Positions 8,154 through 16,053 of a DNA stretch of 58,661 bases are shown piece by piece. Position numbers and translations under genes: made by a program. The notes below the pieces were generated by a model, which was not told the DNA's origin, ran no database searches, and saw only the letters and a program-made list of their open reading frames with translations. The stretch's first letter is position 1. Each line of letters opens with the position of its first letter. Origin of the DNA: Dyella silvae (GTDB lineage: Bacteria > Pseudomonadota > Gammaproteobacteria > Xanthomonadales > Rhodanobacteraceae); NCBI RefSeq assembly GCF_026421305.1, contig NZ_JAPJBQ010000014.1:1-58661 (forward strand), in the 5' to 3' direction.

Positions 8154-8495
8154 CTAAATGGCCCGTGGCTGAGCGGCGACTGGCTGGCAGGACTGCCTCA
8201 TGACACCGCCTTCGGAATCGATGCGCGGGGCCGTGCCCTTGGAGCAATGCATCTGAATGCGCTTGACGGCCCCATTTGGAAAGTACTCGAAGGAGACAGT
8301 GGCACTATTACCGCCACCCAGCGAAGGACCTCCGGCAGCCGTGCCACCGGGCTGAGTATGCGCAAGCTCGTTGCCGTCGACGCGAGGGCCGTCATTCCCA
8401 TCCGCTAGAGCGATGGGTACATACAGCCCCGAGATACCAAGAGCGATCACCGAGATGCTGAAAAACCTCAAAGCCATCGAGCATGTTGCCGTCAC
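8154..8495 (-). CDS. Small exported protein, unknown function
   Basis: 113 residues from a GTG start that has GGAGG 7 nt upstream. It has a signal peptide (FFSISVIALGISGLYVPIALA) and a mature region rich in Gly/Ser/Thr with two cysteines (MHCSKG and RQSCQP) that may form a disulfide. A short segment SFEYFPNGAVKRIQM looks like a beta hairpin. No family is recognised. It lies in the repeat-flanked series. Confidence 0.55.
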   Translation of the reverse strand: MTATCSMALRFFSISVIALGISGLYVPIALADGNDGPRVDGNELAHTQPGGTAAGGPSLGGGNSATVSFEYFPNGAVKRIQMHCSKGTAPRIDSEGGVMRQSCQPVAAQPRAI

Positions 8496-8546
8496 TTGCC
8501 ATCCTCCTTGGAAAGAATTTTGAGATCTTCCTTGTACTTTCGCGAT

Positions 8547-8570
8547 GTCCGCCTTGGGTCGGAAGCGGGC
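8547..8570. repeat. GTCCGCT hairpin repeat
   Basis: GTCCGCC arm, core TTGGGTCGGA, arm AGCGGGC. It lies between the genes starting at 8495 and 8928. Confidence 0.8.
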
Positions 8571-8604
8571 GTTCTATTCCTACTCGTAGACCAAGTTCAA
8601 TTCA

Positions 8605-8928
8605 TCACTTGGCGAATATCAACTCAGGGTGAGCGAACGTGATGCAGAGAAATATCGCACCTCCCATCGCGCCCAAGGCATTGAGCACCCGAACCATAAC
8701 GATGCGTCGGCGGATGTCTTTCCCATGCTTCGGATTGGGAAGCTTTCTATCGAAGAGCATACCCAACACGCAGAACAGAGAGTGGATGTCCCACCAATGC
8801 AACTGGCCGTCACGAGTCTTGAAGTAGCTCGGGTCAACAACCTTTAGCCGCTGGGCTACCTGCCAGATCATCACGTTGCTGACGACTACCGCGATGCCCA
8901 AGACATCCACCACAAGCCCGTACCGCAT
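8605..8928 (-). CDS. Three-helix membrane protein, unknown function
   Basis: 107 residues. Hydrophobic stretches lie at about 4-24, 48-60 and 80-100, with a polar WWDIHS motif between the first two and a basic loop (NPKHGKDIRRR). The start follows a G-rich site (AAAGGGGGCGGG). No family is recognised. It lies in the repeat-flanked series. Confidence 0.55.
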   Translation of the reverse strand: MRYGLVVDVLGIAVVVSNVMIWQVAQRLKVVDPSYFKTRDGQLHWWDIHSLFCVLGMLFDRKLPNPKHGKDIRRRIVMVRVLNALGAMGGAIFLCITFAHPELIFAK

Positions 8929-8972
8929 CCCGCCCCCTTTGCGAAAGATCCAATCGCCTTTTCCTTAAATCT

Positions 8973-8996
8973 GTCCGCTCCGGCTCGAAAGCGGAC
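8973..8996. repeat. GTCCGCT hairpin repeat
   Basis: Perfect arms GTCCGCT and AGCGGAC, core CCGGCTCGAA. It lies 44 bp upstream of the gene starting at 8928. Confidence 0.9.
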
Positions 8997-9097
8997 CTAT
9001 TAGAACGCTCGCAAATTAGCAGAGCTTCGGCGCCGCCAAACAAAACTATTGGCCCGGTCCTAGCTTCTCTCGGCATACGCACACCATAGATATCTCA

Positions 9098-9529
9098 TCA
9101 CTGTGACGCCTCTCGTCGACCAATGATGACGAGGTACCCGGACAGGAATCCAAGCCACATACCAAGTAGGCAGGACAGATCCGTCTGCATGGCATGCTCG
9201 GTTTCCGGCGACCGAACCCACATTGACAGCAAGCCGAACAAGAGAAACAGACTGAGAACAGCAATGGATCGATGCGCGGCCAGACGACGATCTCTAGAGT
9301 TTGTGACGATCGCTTCGTTCGGCCCCAGCCATTCTCGCCATTTGTCGCCCCATTCACCCGCGGTTATCGCAAACCCGATCAAGGAGCGCGGCAACTGCGC
9401 TAGCAGAATGAAAAACAATCCCCCAAAGAAGAAGCCATTTGTCATCCATGGATTCAGCACAAACATGAAAACAGCAGCGTTTGAAGCCACCAGTCCTAAT
9501 GCGATCGCGATGAGCTGCAGGACGTTCAC
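9098..9529 (-). CDS. Four-helix membrane protein, unknown function
   Basis: A GTG start at 9529 is chosen because AAGGAGG lies 6 nt upstream; the GTG at 9535 would touch that site. 143 residues with four hydrophobic helices, roughly 4-26, 31-55, 88-106 and 116-136, and an amphipathic stretch GEWGDKWREWLGPNE between helices 2 and 3. No family is recognised. It lies in the repeat-flanked series. Confidence 0.6.
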   Translation of the reverse strand: MNVLQLIAIALGLVASNAAVFMFVLNPWMTNGFFFGGLFFILLAQLPRSLIGFAITAGEWGDKWREWLGPNEAIVTNSRDRRLAAHRSIAVLSLFLLFGLLSMWVRSPETEHAMQTDLSCLLGMWLGFLSGYLVIIGRREASQ

Positions 9530-9566
9530 CGGCACCCTCCTTCTTAGTTCAGCTCCGTAAGTAGAT

Positions 9567-9590
9567 GTCCACTATGGGCCGGGAGCGGAC
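9567..9590. repeat. GTCCGCT hairpin repeat, diverged copy
   Basis: GTCCACT arm, core ATGGGCCGGG, intact right arm AGCGGAC. It lies between the genes starting at 9529 and ending at 9618. Confidence 0.7.
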
Positions 9591-9617
9591 ATGCTTCGTC
9601 ATGGAACACATCGGACT

Positions 9618-9989
9618 TCAGTCCCTTTTAACAGCCTTCCATAAACAAACCATTGAAAGGAAGGCGATCACTCCGGTTCCGCAGGTAAGCGCGAGGAACG
9701 TGATCCCAAAGAGCAACGGATGTTCGTCACGATGGAAGGTAGCTTGCCCTCCGCCACGACTCCTGCCAACCACCACGCCAGCATCAAGCGAATACAGCAT
9801 TCCGCGGATACAGCCGAAGACGTAGATTCCGATGGCCGTGCCGATGAGGGCCCAGGCTAACCTGGCCGCCCAATTTCGGGCGCCGTCGGCGAGGGCCTTG
9901 TTTAAGAGCGTGACGAGGATGCCAGCACTGAATGTGCCGGCACACGCAAGGTCCAACATCGTTGCCACGAGCCGACTGCCTCCCTGCAT
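9618..9989 (-). CDS. Three-helix membrane protein, unknown function
   Basis: 123 residues with hydrophobic segments at about 12-30, 43-65 and 92-117 and a Gly/Arg-rich cytoplasmic or periplasmic loop (GRSRGGGQATFHRDE). The start is uncertain; a GTG at 9968 has a better spaced GGGAGG. No family is recognised. It lies in the repeat-flanked series. Confidence 0.5.
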   Translation of the reverse strand: MQGGSRLVATMLDLACAGTFSAGILVTLLNKALADGARNWAARLAWALIGTAIGIYVFGCIRGMLYSLDAGVVVGRSRGGGQATFHRDEHPLLFGITFLALTCGTGVIAFLSMVCLWKAVKRD

Positions 9990-10038
9990 GCCTGAGCTTC
10001 AGGGTGAAAGTCTGCCACAAGGCGTCGCTTACCCTAAG

Positions 10039-10062
10039 GTCCGCTGTGGGTCGGTAACGAAC
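10039..10062. repeat. GTCCGCT hairpin repeat, diverged copy
   Basis: Left arm GTCCGCT is intact; the right arm is degraded (TAACGAAC). It lies between the genes starting at 9989 and ending at 10082. Confidence 0.65.
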
Positions 10063-10081
10063 ATGCTCTTTTCACGACCTG

Positions 10082-10852
10082 TCAGGGCGACTGGGGGCGC
10101 ATCTTGATGGGGCTGTCGAGTGCTACGCTCTGGTCGCCAATCGGGTGCTTGGTGGGCTCTGCTGGCGAGTCAACGGACCGTTTAAGCTCAGGGGCGTATT
10201 GGAGTTTGCTTACGCTGTCGCGCAGATCGAACGAAACCGGAACGCGAACCCAGGTCTTTACGGGATGCCCATCGACCATCTCCGGCTCGGCATGCCACGA
10301 GCTTATGGCTTCTGTTGCGGCTCGGACGAACTGGCCGACGCGCTGCCCGCCCGTGCTTTGCGCTGATTCAAGATGAATGTCGCTAAGGCTTCCATCTGGC
10401 TGCACTAGTACGAGCATGGTCAGTAGGGCCTGGACGCGGTCGGACACCATTTGGCTCGGATACGAAGGCGATCTATCCCGTTCGAGCCGAGGGCCGTTCC
10501 CAATGAATACAAGACGGGCCTCGTAACTGCTTCCCTGAGGGCGGAATTCGAATACGCCATGCAGGAACGTATGAGCTGCTGCTGGCTTGCCATTTTCGGT
10601 CGCGGGCTCGAACTCCCAGTGGGACATGGTGGACTTGGCAAGTGGAGCGAGCTGCGCCGCAAGCTCCGTGCCGCCCTTGTCTTCGACAGGTAATAGCTCG
10701 ATACGCTCGACCTTACCTTGCGAGTCGATGTCGGCAACGCCAGTCACGTACAGCGCCGACCGCTTCCAATCGTTTGGAACCTTGTCCGCAGCCAGGACGG
10801 CGTGGGTAAGCATCAGGGCGGCAGCGGCAGCGCCAGCAGCGAAGCGATTCAT
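10082..10852 (-). CDS. Periplasmic protein with two TonB-C-like domains
   Basis: 256 residues with a signal peptide (RFAAGAAAAALMLTHAVLAA). Two segments share the TonB C-terminal pattern of a strand, an 'F-x-P-xx-x-NG-x-P' turn and a final strand. They are about residues 33-102 (VTGVADIDSQGKVERIELLP ... WEFEPATENGKPAA) and about 142-208 (VLVQPDGSLSDIHL ... WHAEPEMVDGHPVKTWVRVP). There is no membrane anchor or proline-rich spacer, so it is unlikely to be a working TonB. Proteins of this type are annotated as energy-transducer-like and have unknown roles. It lies in the repeat-flanked series. Confidence 0.65.
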   Translation of the reverse strand: MNRFAAGAAAAALMLTHAVLAADKVPNDWKRSALYVTGVADIDSQGKVERIELLPVEDKGGTELAAQLAPLAKSTMSHWEFEPATENGKPAAAHTFLHGVFEFRPQGSSYEARLVFIGNGPRLERDRSPSYPSQMVSDRVQALLTMLVLVQPDGSLSDIHLESAQSTGGQRVGQFVRAATEAISSWHAEPEMVDGHPVKTWVRVPVSFDLRDSVSKLQYAPELKRSVDSPAEPTKHPIGDQSVALDSPIKMRPQSP

Positions 10853-10913
10853 TTCGTTCCCCCGGAAGATTCTGATTTACCAATCGGCATGATGGGCTGA
10901 GATTACTTGAACT

Positions 10914-10937
10914 GTCCGCTTCGGGTCGAAAGCGGAT
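10914..10937. repeat. GTCCGCT hairpin repeat
   Basis: GTCCGCT arm, core TCGGGTCGAA, arm AGCGGAT. The inner TCG/CGA pair replaces the CCG/CGG pair of other copies, a compensatory change. A collapsed copy without the core (GTCCGCAAGCGGCC) follows at 10954-10967. Confidence 0.85.
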
Positions 10938-10994
10938 GTCCGAAAGACCAGATGTCCGCAAGCGGCCACGCCAACATTGGCCACAAGAGATCGT

Positions 10995-11387
10995 TCAACC
11001 CGAAATGGCGAGCGTCGCGGTTTGCGAGCTGATGACCTGATCGTTGTCATGGATGTCGCTGCTGTACAAAGCGCTGGCCCCTGACGGAGAAACCGTGACC
11101 GTAGCATCGACCGAGATCAGGCCAGGCTCACCTTTAGCACCGACTTCGATTCTTGCAGGAATGCCTGCACGGGTTTTCAGCTTCGGTTGTGCCAAGGTCT
11201 TACCTGTCTTCAGATCGGATATGGTCGCCAAGATCTCGAACATGTCGGCATCGCTCGCGCGTCGGACTTGAATCTCGACTTTTGGCCTGGCATTGCGCCA
11301 ATCGCCAGTTGTTCCAACTCCGGATGCGTCTGCAAGTGCTGCAGATGCAAAGAAGGTCAAGCCAATCGCCAATAGAACCTTACCCAT
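10995..11387 (-). CDS. Small exported protein, secretin-N0-like strand pattern, unknown function
   Basis: The ATG at 11387 is chosen for GGGAG 6 nt upstream (130 residues). A signal peptide (MGKVLLAIGLTFFASAALA) is followed by a beta-rich domain: KVEIQVRRASDADMFEILAT, then LKTGKTLAQPKLKTRAGIPA, then ISVDATVTVSP. The phrase 'AQPKLKTRAG-PA-I-VG' recalls secretin-type segments where a protein tests altered sequences, but the resemblance is weak. It lies in the repeat-flanked series. Confidence 0.55.
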   Translation of the reverse strand: MGKVLLAIGLTFFASAALADASGVGTTGDWRNARPKVEIQVRRASDADMFEILATISDLKTGKTLAQPKLKTRAGIPARIEVGAKGEPGLISVDATVTVSPSGASALYSSDIHDNDQVISSQTATLAISG

Positions 11388-11447
11388 CGACATCTCCCTG
11401 TTGGTGGATATATGAACACTCAAATGCTGCTGCGGTGACTTTCTAAC

Positions 11448-11471
11448 GTCCGCTCCAGGTCGGAAGCGGAC
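11448..11471. repeat. GTCCGCT hairpin repeat
   Basis: Perfect arms, core CCAGGTCGGA. It lies between the genes starting at 11387 and ending at 11511. Confidence 0.9.
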
Positions 11472-11510
11472 ATTCCATCGTGTCCCCGGAAGCTCCTCGC
11501 CCGACCACTT

Positions 11511-11762
11511 CTAGCCGTTCGAAAGCCAGTCCCCAACCGTACCGCCCAGCGCTGCTAGTACGGCAGCAATGAGGGCGAAAGCATTTAGAGGCAACCCTTT
11601 CCAAGCGCGAATTGCACTGGCCAGCCCCACGCCCGTGGCGATGCCTATCGCTACCAAGGGTTTGAAATAGCCAACACCGAAGAACGAGAGAACAATCATC
11701 GCCAAAAGCACACCGAAAAATGCCCAAAGGTACGACGCTCTAAAGGTTCTGAGGATGGTCAA
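11511..11762 (-). CDS. Small membrane protein, unknown function
   Basis: 83 residues from a TTG start with a strong AAGGAGG 5 nt upstream, which decides the start. Three hydrophobic stretches (about 12-32, 35-52, 58-76) are rich in Gly and Ala. No family is recognised. It lies in the repeat-flanked series. Confidence 0.6.
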   Translation of the reverse strand: MTILRTFRASYLWAFFGVLLAMIVLSFFGVGYFKPLVAIGIATGVGLASAIRAWKGLPLNAFALIAAVLAALGGTVGDWLSNG

Positions 11763-11827
11763 AATTACCTCCTTGTATTTAACCTGCGGTCCCCAAGGAT
11801 GGGGCGCTCGTCAGTATGCAAAACCAG

Positions 11828-11850
11828 GTCCGTCTGGATCGGAAGCAGGC
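11828..11850. repeat. GTCCGCT hairpin repeat, degraded copy
   Basis: GTCCGTCTGGATCGGAAGC then AGGC. It lies between the genes starting at 11762 and ending at 11938. Confidence 0.6.
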
Positions 11851-11937
11851 CTCCGACGAAGTGCCGCCCAATGCAGCTCAAGTCGCCCTACCCTGACAAT
11901 GCAAACGCACTTTACTACCTGGGCGCTTCCGCAACCC

Positions 11938-12156
11938 TCAGCGTCCGTGGGGCGAGGCAAGATCAGCGTTGCTGCGGTTTTCCATGGCGTGGCTCACCAC
12001 ACTTCGCGCGGCTTCTTCCGCCTCATTCCTTGTTGCATAAGCGCGAGTGGTGCGATCCTGCGCGATCTGTACGCCTTGATGCAGGATGCGATAGCACCCA
12101 ACGAACCGGCCGTCTGGTGCCTCTTCGGACCAGATCGAAACGGAGTCCCGTGACAT
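11938..12156 (-). CDS. Small soluble protein, unknown function
   Basis: 72 residues, no hydrophobic segment. A beta-strand-like start (SVSIWSEEAPDGRFVGCYRI) is followed by a helix with the pattern TRAYATRNEAEEAARSVVSHA, resembling the short domains that end in a helix after a strand hairpin. A GAGGGGGG site precedes the ATG. It is the first (most upstream) gene of the repeat-flanked series. Confidence 0.6.
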   Translation of the reverse strand: MSRDSVSIWSEEAPDGRFVGCYRILHQGVQIAQDRTTRAYATRNEAEEAARSVVSHAMENRSNADLASPHGR

Positions 12157-12307
12157 GCTTAATCCCCCCTCTCTCCGATGTCACATCGTCGCCTGATTCA
12201 AATAGCGGCGCAATCATCCAAAAGGCGCAAGTTGCACTCTGCAGCCGTCCATCCGGGTGCGGTGGCCGAGTCACTACTTTTACGGCGCCCCAGCTCTCGC
12301 TTGTCAT

Positions 12308-12331
12308 GTCTGCTTCGGGTTGGAAGCGAAC
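12308..12331. repeat. GTCCGCT hairpin repeat, last copy
   Basis: GTCTGCT arm, core TCGGGTTGGA, arm AGCGAAC. It lies in the 416-bp gap between the array and the adhesin gene. Confidence 0.7.
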
Positions 12332-12362
12332 ACTTTCAGCTTGCCACGAAGTAACGACGTGA

Positions 12363-12491
12363 GGCACGCGCCTTGGCGCGTCTGATCTGGAGACCATCGA
12401 CGTCCTTGCGGCCCTTGCGGCGGCGATGGGAATCGAAGCCTTTTCCACATACGTGAAAGGCGATCTGGAGCTGCGCTGCCAGATCGCCTGA
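12363..12491 (+). pseudogene. Possible C-terminal remnant of a lost gene
   Basis: A 42-codon plus-strand frame ends at TGA 12489-12491. It reads SDLETIDVLAALAAAMGIEA followed by FSTYVKGDLELRCQIA. Codon third positions are GC-rich and the helix pattern looks protein-like, but a TGA lies just before it at 12360. There is no start or ribosome binding site. It fits the tail of a gene whose front was lost at the border of the accessory region. The rest of the 12157-12572 gap shows only the hairpin repeat. Confidence 0.3.
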
Positions 12492-12572
12492 TAAGGACAA
12501 CATCGTCCATTCTGCTGTTCTGGAAACGGGCCGGTAGCCATGGCATACCGGCCACGTTTCCCCTGCAGTTAC

Positions 12573-15500
12573 TTAGAGATCCACGCCGAAGCCGGCACCC
12601 ACTGACGTCTGTGAACCACTGGCCGTGCCACCCACGCTGACATGCATGCGCTCACCCAGCGGCGCGGCATAGCCGACCGAGATGGCCGAACGTCCCGACT
12701 GCACACCCACGCCGGCCGCGATACGGCCGTTGCCGGTGGCGCACGCCGCATTGATCGCCATCTGGGTGGACGCGGCACTCATGGCGCCCTCCTCATTGAT
12801 GCGCTTGTTGACCTGCTGGAACTTGTCGTTCAGCTGGCTCTGGGCGTTGCTCAACGCGGTATCGGTATAGGCCTTGGCCGTCGAAAGCGTCTGCTGGGCG
12901 TTGGCATCGGTGTAGCTCTTCGCCGTGGCCAGTGCCGCGTTGACCTGGCTGCTCACCTGGCCCACGTTGGCCGCATCGGTGGCGTTTACGCCGGCGGCGA
13001 CATTGGTGATCTGGCGCTGGTTGGTAGCGGAACCGACAGACACCGTGTTGGCGACGTCGGCGACCGAGCCCTGGCCCAGGGCCACGGCATTGGTGGCCGT
13101 CACCGACGAGCCCTGACCGATGGCCGTACCCGAGGGTGCCGTGACAGATGCGCTTTCACCGACGGCTACGGCATTCGTCGCCGTGGTGGCAATGACCGTG
13201 TTGGCGCCCACGGCGGTGCTGCCATCGGCATTCACCTTGGCGTTGCCGCCCAGCGCGGTGTCGTTGGGACCAGCAGCGAAGCTGCTGCCACCGATGGCAG
13301 TGCCCATCGCGCCGCCGGTCTTGGCGTTGTTGCCGATCGCCACATCACCCGAGTTGCTCTGCACCGACGCGCCGCCATTGCCGTCGACTGCGATCGTGGA
13401 CGGCATCGCCGTGCCAGCCACGGTCTGCTGCAGGTTCGTGATGGAGCCCTGCACGGTGCTGATCTCGCCGTTGAGCACGCTGATCGCCTGCATGTCCTGG
13501 TTCTCCAGCGTGCTAAGCGCATTGAGCTGGCCCATGTTCACCGCGTCGGTGTTGGCGACGCCGGCGGCAACGTTGTGGATCGTCGTGCCGTTGGCTCCGC
13601 CCAGCGTGGCGCTGTCCATGGCTGCCGTGTCGTAGTTCACTGCCATGGCGCTGACCTGCGACATGCCCGAGGAAACGGCCGACGTAAGCTGGCTGAAATT
13701 CACCGCGTCGGTGGCCTGCGTGCCGGCGGCGACGTTGGACAACTTCACCGGCGTCACGCCGTCACCCAGGGTCACGCCGGTATGCGTGCCGTTGGTGTAC
13801 ATGACCGCGTTGCTGAGGGTCTGGTTGGTCGCATACAGCTGCGAACCGTTCACCGCATCGGTACTGGTCGCGGTGAGCTGGCCGGCGGTCACGTTGGTGA
13901 TGCTGCTCGTGAACGCAGTGCCGCCCGTGGTGCCGTCATTACCCACCGACACGGTGTTGCTGGCAGACGCGCGCGCATTGGCACCCAACGCGACCGCGTT
14001 GCTGGCCGAGACGATTGCGCCATAGCCCAAGGCGGTCTCGTTGGTGTTAGGCGTTGCCGCCCCGGTCGGCGTCGACACTTTGGCGGTGGCACCCAATGCG
14101 ACCGAATTGTTGGCCGCGGCGATCGCGCCGTAGCCCAAGGCGGTCTCGTAGCTGTTCGGCGATGTCGCTCCGGACAGCGTCTGCGCTTGCGAGGTGCCGC
14201 CCAACGCGACCGAATAATTGGCCGAGGCTTTCGAGGAGTTGCCCACGGCAACCGCGGAGGTGACCTGCGTGGTCGACGAGCTCGGAGTCGCCACGCTCGC
14301 GGAGTAGCCAATCGCCACAGAATTGCTCGGCATTAAGGTGGCCGGGGCGGTTGGATTAATGCCATAAGCACCGTAATTGTAGACGCTGGCGTTATAGCCA
14401 AGCGCCACGTCATTGTTGCCTGCCGCAGCGCTGTAACCCAGCGCCGTAGCGTTAGCCGTTACGACAGCGCCGTAACCGATCGCCGTACCGTAGTTGTAGC
14501 CGTGGTCGTTGTTCGAAGAATCTACATACACACCGTTCTGCGACCAGCCACCTACAGCGACTACTTGTTGGCCAGTGGCCAGCGAATCGTAACCAACGGC
14601 CATGGAATAATTGCCGTTTACGATGGCCGCCGTGCCTACCGCGAGACCATATTTAGCAGTGCTCTGTGCCTGGAAACCAATGGCGACCGCCATGTTTGCA
14701 GAGGTGATGGCGTTGTAACCGACCGCGGTGGTGCCCGCACCGAAAGACTGGGCATAGGTACCGACCGCCGTTGACTGATTACCCTCGGCAATCGACTGAT
14801 AGCCGATACCAATCGATTGCCCACCGATGGCGGAGGAGGTGTCGCCGATAGCAACCGAACTCCCACCGGAGGCGGACGCGGTATAGCCGATAGCAACCGA
14901 ACTCGGACCGGAGGCGGACGTGGCATAGCCGATAGCCACGGACACGTCGCCCGTAGCAACGGCCCCGTAGCCGTTGGCGACGCTGGCGACGCCCTGCGCC
15001 ATCGACGCAACGCCCAAGGCCATGCCGTAATCGCCGGTGGCAGTGGAGGAATTGCCGATGGCCACGGCATTCGTACCACTCGCCTGGGTGGAAACGCCAA
15101 GGGCGATGGAGCCATGGCCCGAAGCGACCGCACTGGGACCAACGGCGATGGCGAGATCACCCGTGGCGGCCGCCGCCTGCGGGTTGCCGGATGCGTCGTA
15201 AACGTCCGGGTTATTGTTGGCGTCCACCGCGACCCCACCCAGCGCCACGGCGCTGCGGCCAGTAGCCTGTGCGTTGGCGCCAACCGCGACCGCGTTCCAG
15301 TTCGTAGCGCCCGCACCGTAGCCGAGCGCGGTCGCGTAGTCGGCGCCGGTGTACGCGCTATGGCCGAAGGCCGATGAGCCAACGCCCGCCGCCATCGAGT
15401 TGCCGCCCACCGCGGTGCTGTAGTCGTCCACCGCGAAGCTGTTGTAGCCCAGGGCTGTGCTTTCGGTGCCCATCGCGGTACTCAGCGCACCACCGGCCAC

Positions 15501-15800
15501 ACTGTTGGTGCCGACTGACAGCGCGTTGTCGCTGCCGTCACCGGCGCCGTCGGCGGAGAAATAGTTGGCCGTGCCGGGAACCGGCGTCGGTGCGGAAACT
15601 TGCGGCTGCGCTTGCTGCGTCGTATCGGCGGCCATCGCGGACGTGGCCGACAGCGCCATGCCGATGGCCAGCGACAGTGCCGCCACGCCGGTCTGCACGC
15701 GCTTGGTACGGCCGCCCTTGCCGTTTGCCTTGGCCAACTCGCTGGCAACGACGGTTGCACCCAGCGACTTGCTCCAGATCTTGCTGTGAATCTTGTTCAT
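12573..15800 (-). CDS. Trimeric autotransporter adhesin (YadA/Hia type)
   Basis: 1075 residues from the ATG at 15800 (GGGGAA upstream). The N-terminus is an extended signal peptide region (MNKIHSKIWSKSLGATVVAS ... LAIGMALSATSAMAA), typical of large type V secreted proteins. Residues ~75-620 are YadA head repeats of about 14 residues (A-ALG, AVAIG, SVALG patterns). A neck and coiled-coil stalk follow with VSAGVNATDAVN-like motifs (NVAAGTQATDAVNFSQL). A second head-like lobe lies at ~830-930, then the helical linker and the YadA anchor barrel ending GAGFGVDL. Three chains form a surface fibre that binds host or biotic surfaces. Repeated blocks make length variation between strains likely. Confidence 0.95.
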   Translation of the reverse strand: MNKIHSKIWSKSLGATVVASELAKANGKGGRTKRVQTGVAALSLAIGMALSATSAMAADTTQQAQPQVSAPTPVPGTANYFSADGAGDGSDNALSVGTNSVAGGALSTAMGTESTALGYNSFAVDDYSTAVGGNSMAAGVGSSAFGHSAYTGADYATALGYGAGATNWNAVAVGANAQATGRSAVALGGVAVDANNNPDVYDASGNPQAAAATGDLAIAVGPSAVASGHGSIALGVSTQASGTNAVAIGNSSTATGDYGMALGVASMAQGVASVANGYGAVATGDVSVAIGYATSASGPSSVAIGYTASASGGSSVAIGDTSSAIGGQSIGIGYQSIAEGNQSTAVGTYAQSFGAGTTAVGYNAITSANMAVAIGFQAQSTAKYGLAVGTAAIVNGNYSMAVGYDSLATGQQVVAVGGWSQNGVYVDSSNNDHGYNYGTAIGYGAVVTANATALGYSAAAGNNDVALGYNASVYNYGAYGINPTAPATLMPSNSVAIGYSASVATPSSSTTQVTSAVAVGNSSKASANYSVALGGTSQAQTLSGATSPNSYETALGYGAIAAANNSVALGATAKVSTPTGAATPNTNETALGYGAIVSASNAVALGANARASASNTVSVGNDGTTGGTAFTSSITNVTAGQLTATSTDAVNGSQLYATNQTLSNAVMYTNGTHTGVTLGDGVTPVKLSNVAAGTQATDAVNFSQLTSAVSSGMSQVSAMAVNYDTAAMDSATLGGANGTTIHNVAAGVANTDAVNMGQLNALSTLENQDMQAISVLNGEISTVQGSITNLQQTVAGTAMPSTIAVDGNGGASVQSNSGDVAIGNNAKTGGAMGTAIGGSSFAAGPNDTALGGNAKVNADGSTAVGANTVIATTATNAVAVGESASVTAPSGTAIGQGSSVTATNAVALGQGSVADVANTVSVGSATNQRQITNVAAGVNATDAANVGQVSSQVNAALATAKSYTDANAQQTLSTAKAYTDTALSNAQSQLNDKFQQVNKRINEEGAMSAASTQMAINAACATGNGRIAAGVGVQSGRSAISVGYAAPLGERMHVSVGGTASGSQTSVGAGFGVDL

Positions 15801-16053
15801 TGAATTCCCCGGAATGTTGAATCCGCGGCGCATGTTCCGGCTCGTCGACGATGGGTGACGAAGCGCGTCATGCGGCGGACATCGGACGTCTTTACGTCCA
15901 AAAAAGTGAGATCAGAAGCCAGCACCCGCACTGATTCGCGGACAAGCCGTCCCCCGGCAGCTTCGAGAAGCCGCCCTGGTCGGAAAGAAAGTCCACTTGC
16001 CAGGAGCCCAGACTTGGCCGGGCTCCTGGCAGTTCGGGCAGGCGCCCGGCGGC

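Noticed and set aside
128-12331. Hairpin repeats as integron attC sites
   Set aside because: The layout fits but the sites are about 24 bp, with no consistent GTTRRRY or RYYYAAC ends at their borders. Only single copies show GTTAG or CTAAC next to the hairpin. No integrase gene is in the window.
505-12331. Hairpin repeats as a CRISPR array
   Set aside because: Spacing is 400-900 bp and filled by genes; there are no regular short spacers and no cas genes.
12642-14336. 564-codon plus-strand open frame inside the adhesin gene
   Set aside because: Its sequence (Gly, Arg, His and Ala rich) follows from the repeated Ala/Gly codons of the adhesin on the other strand. There is no ribosome binding site or known domain.
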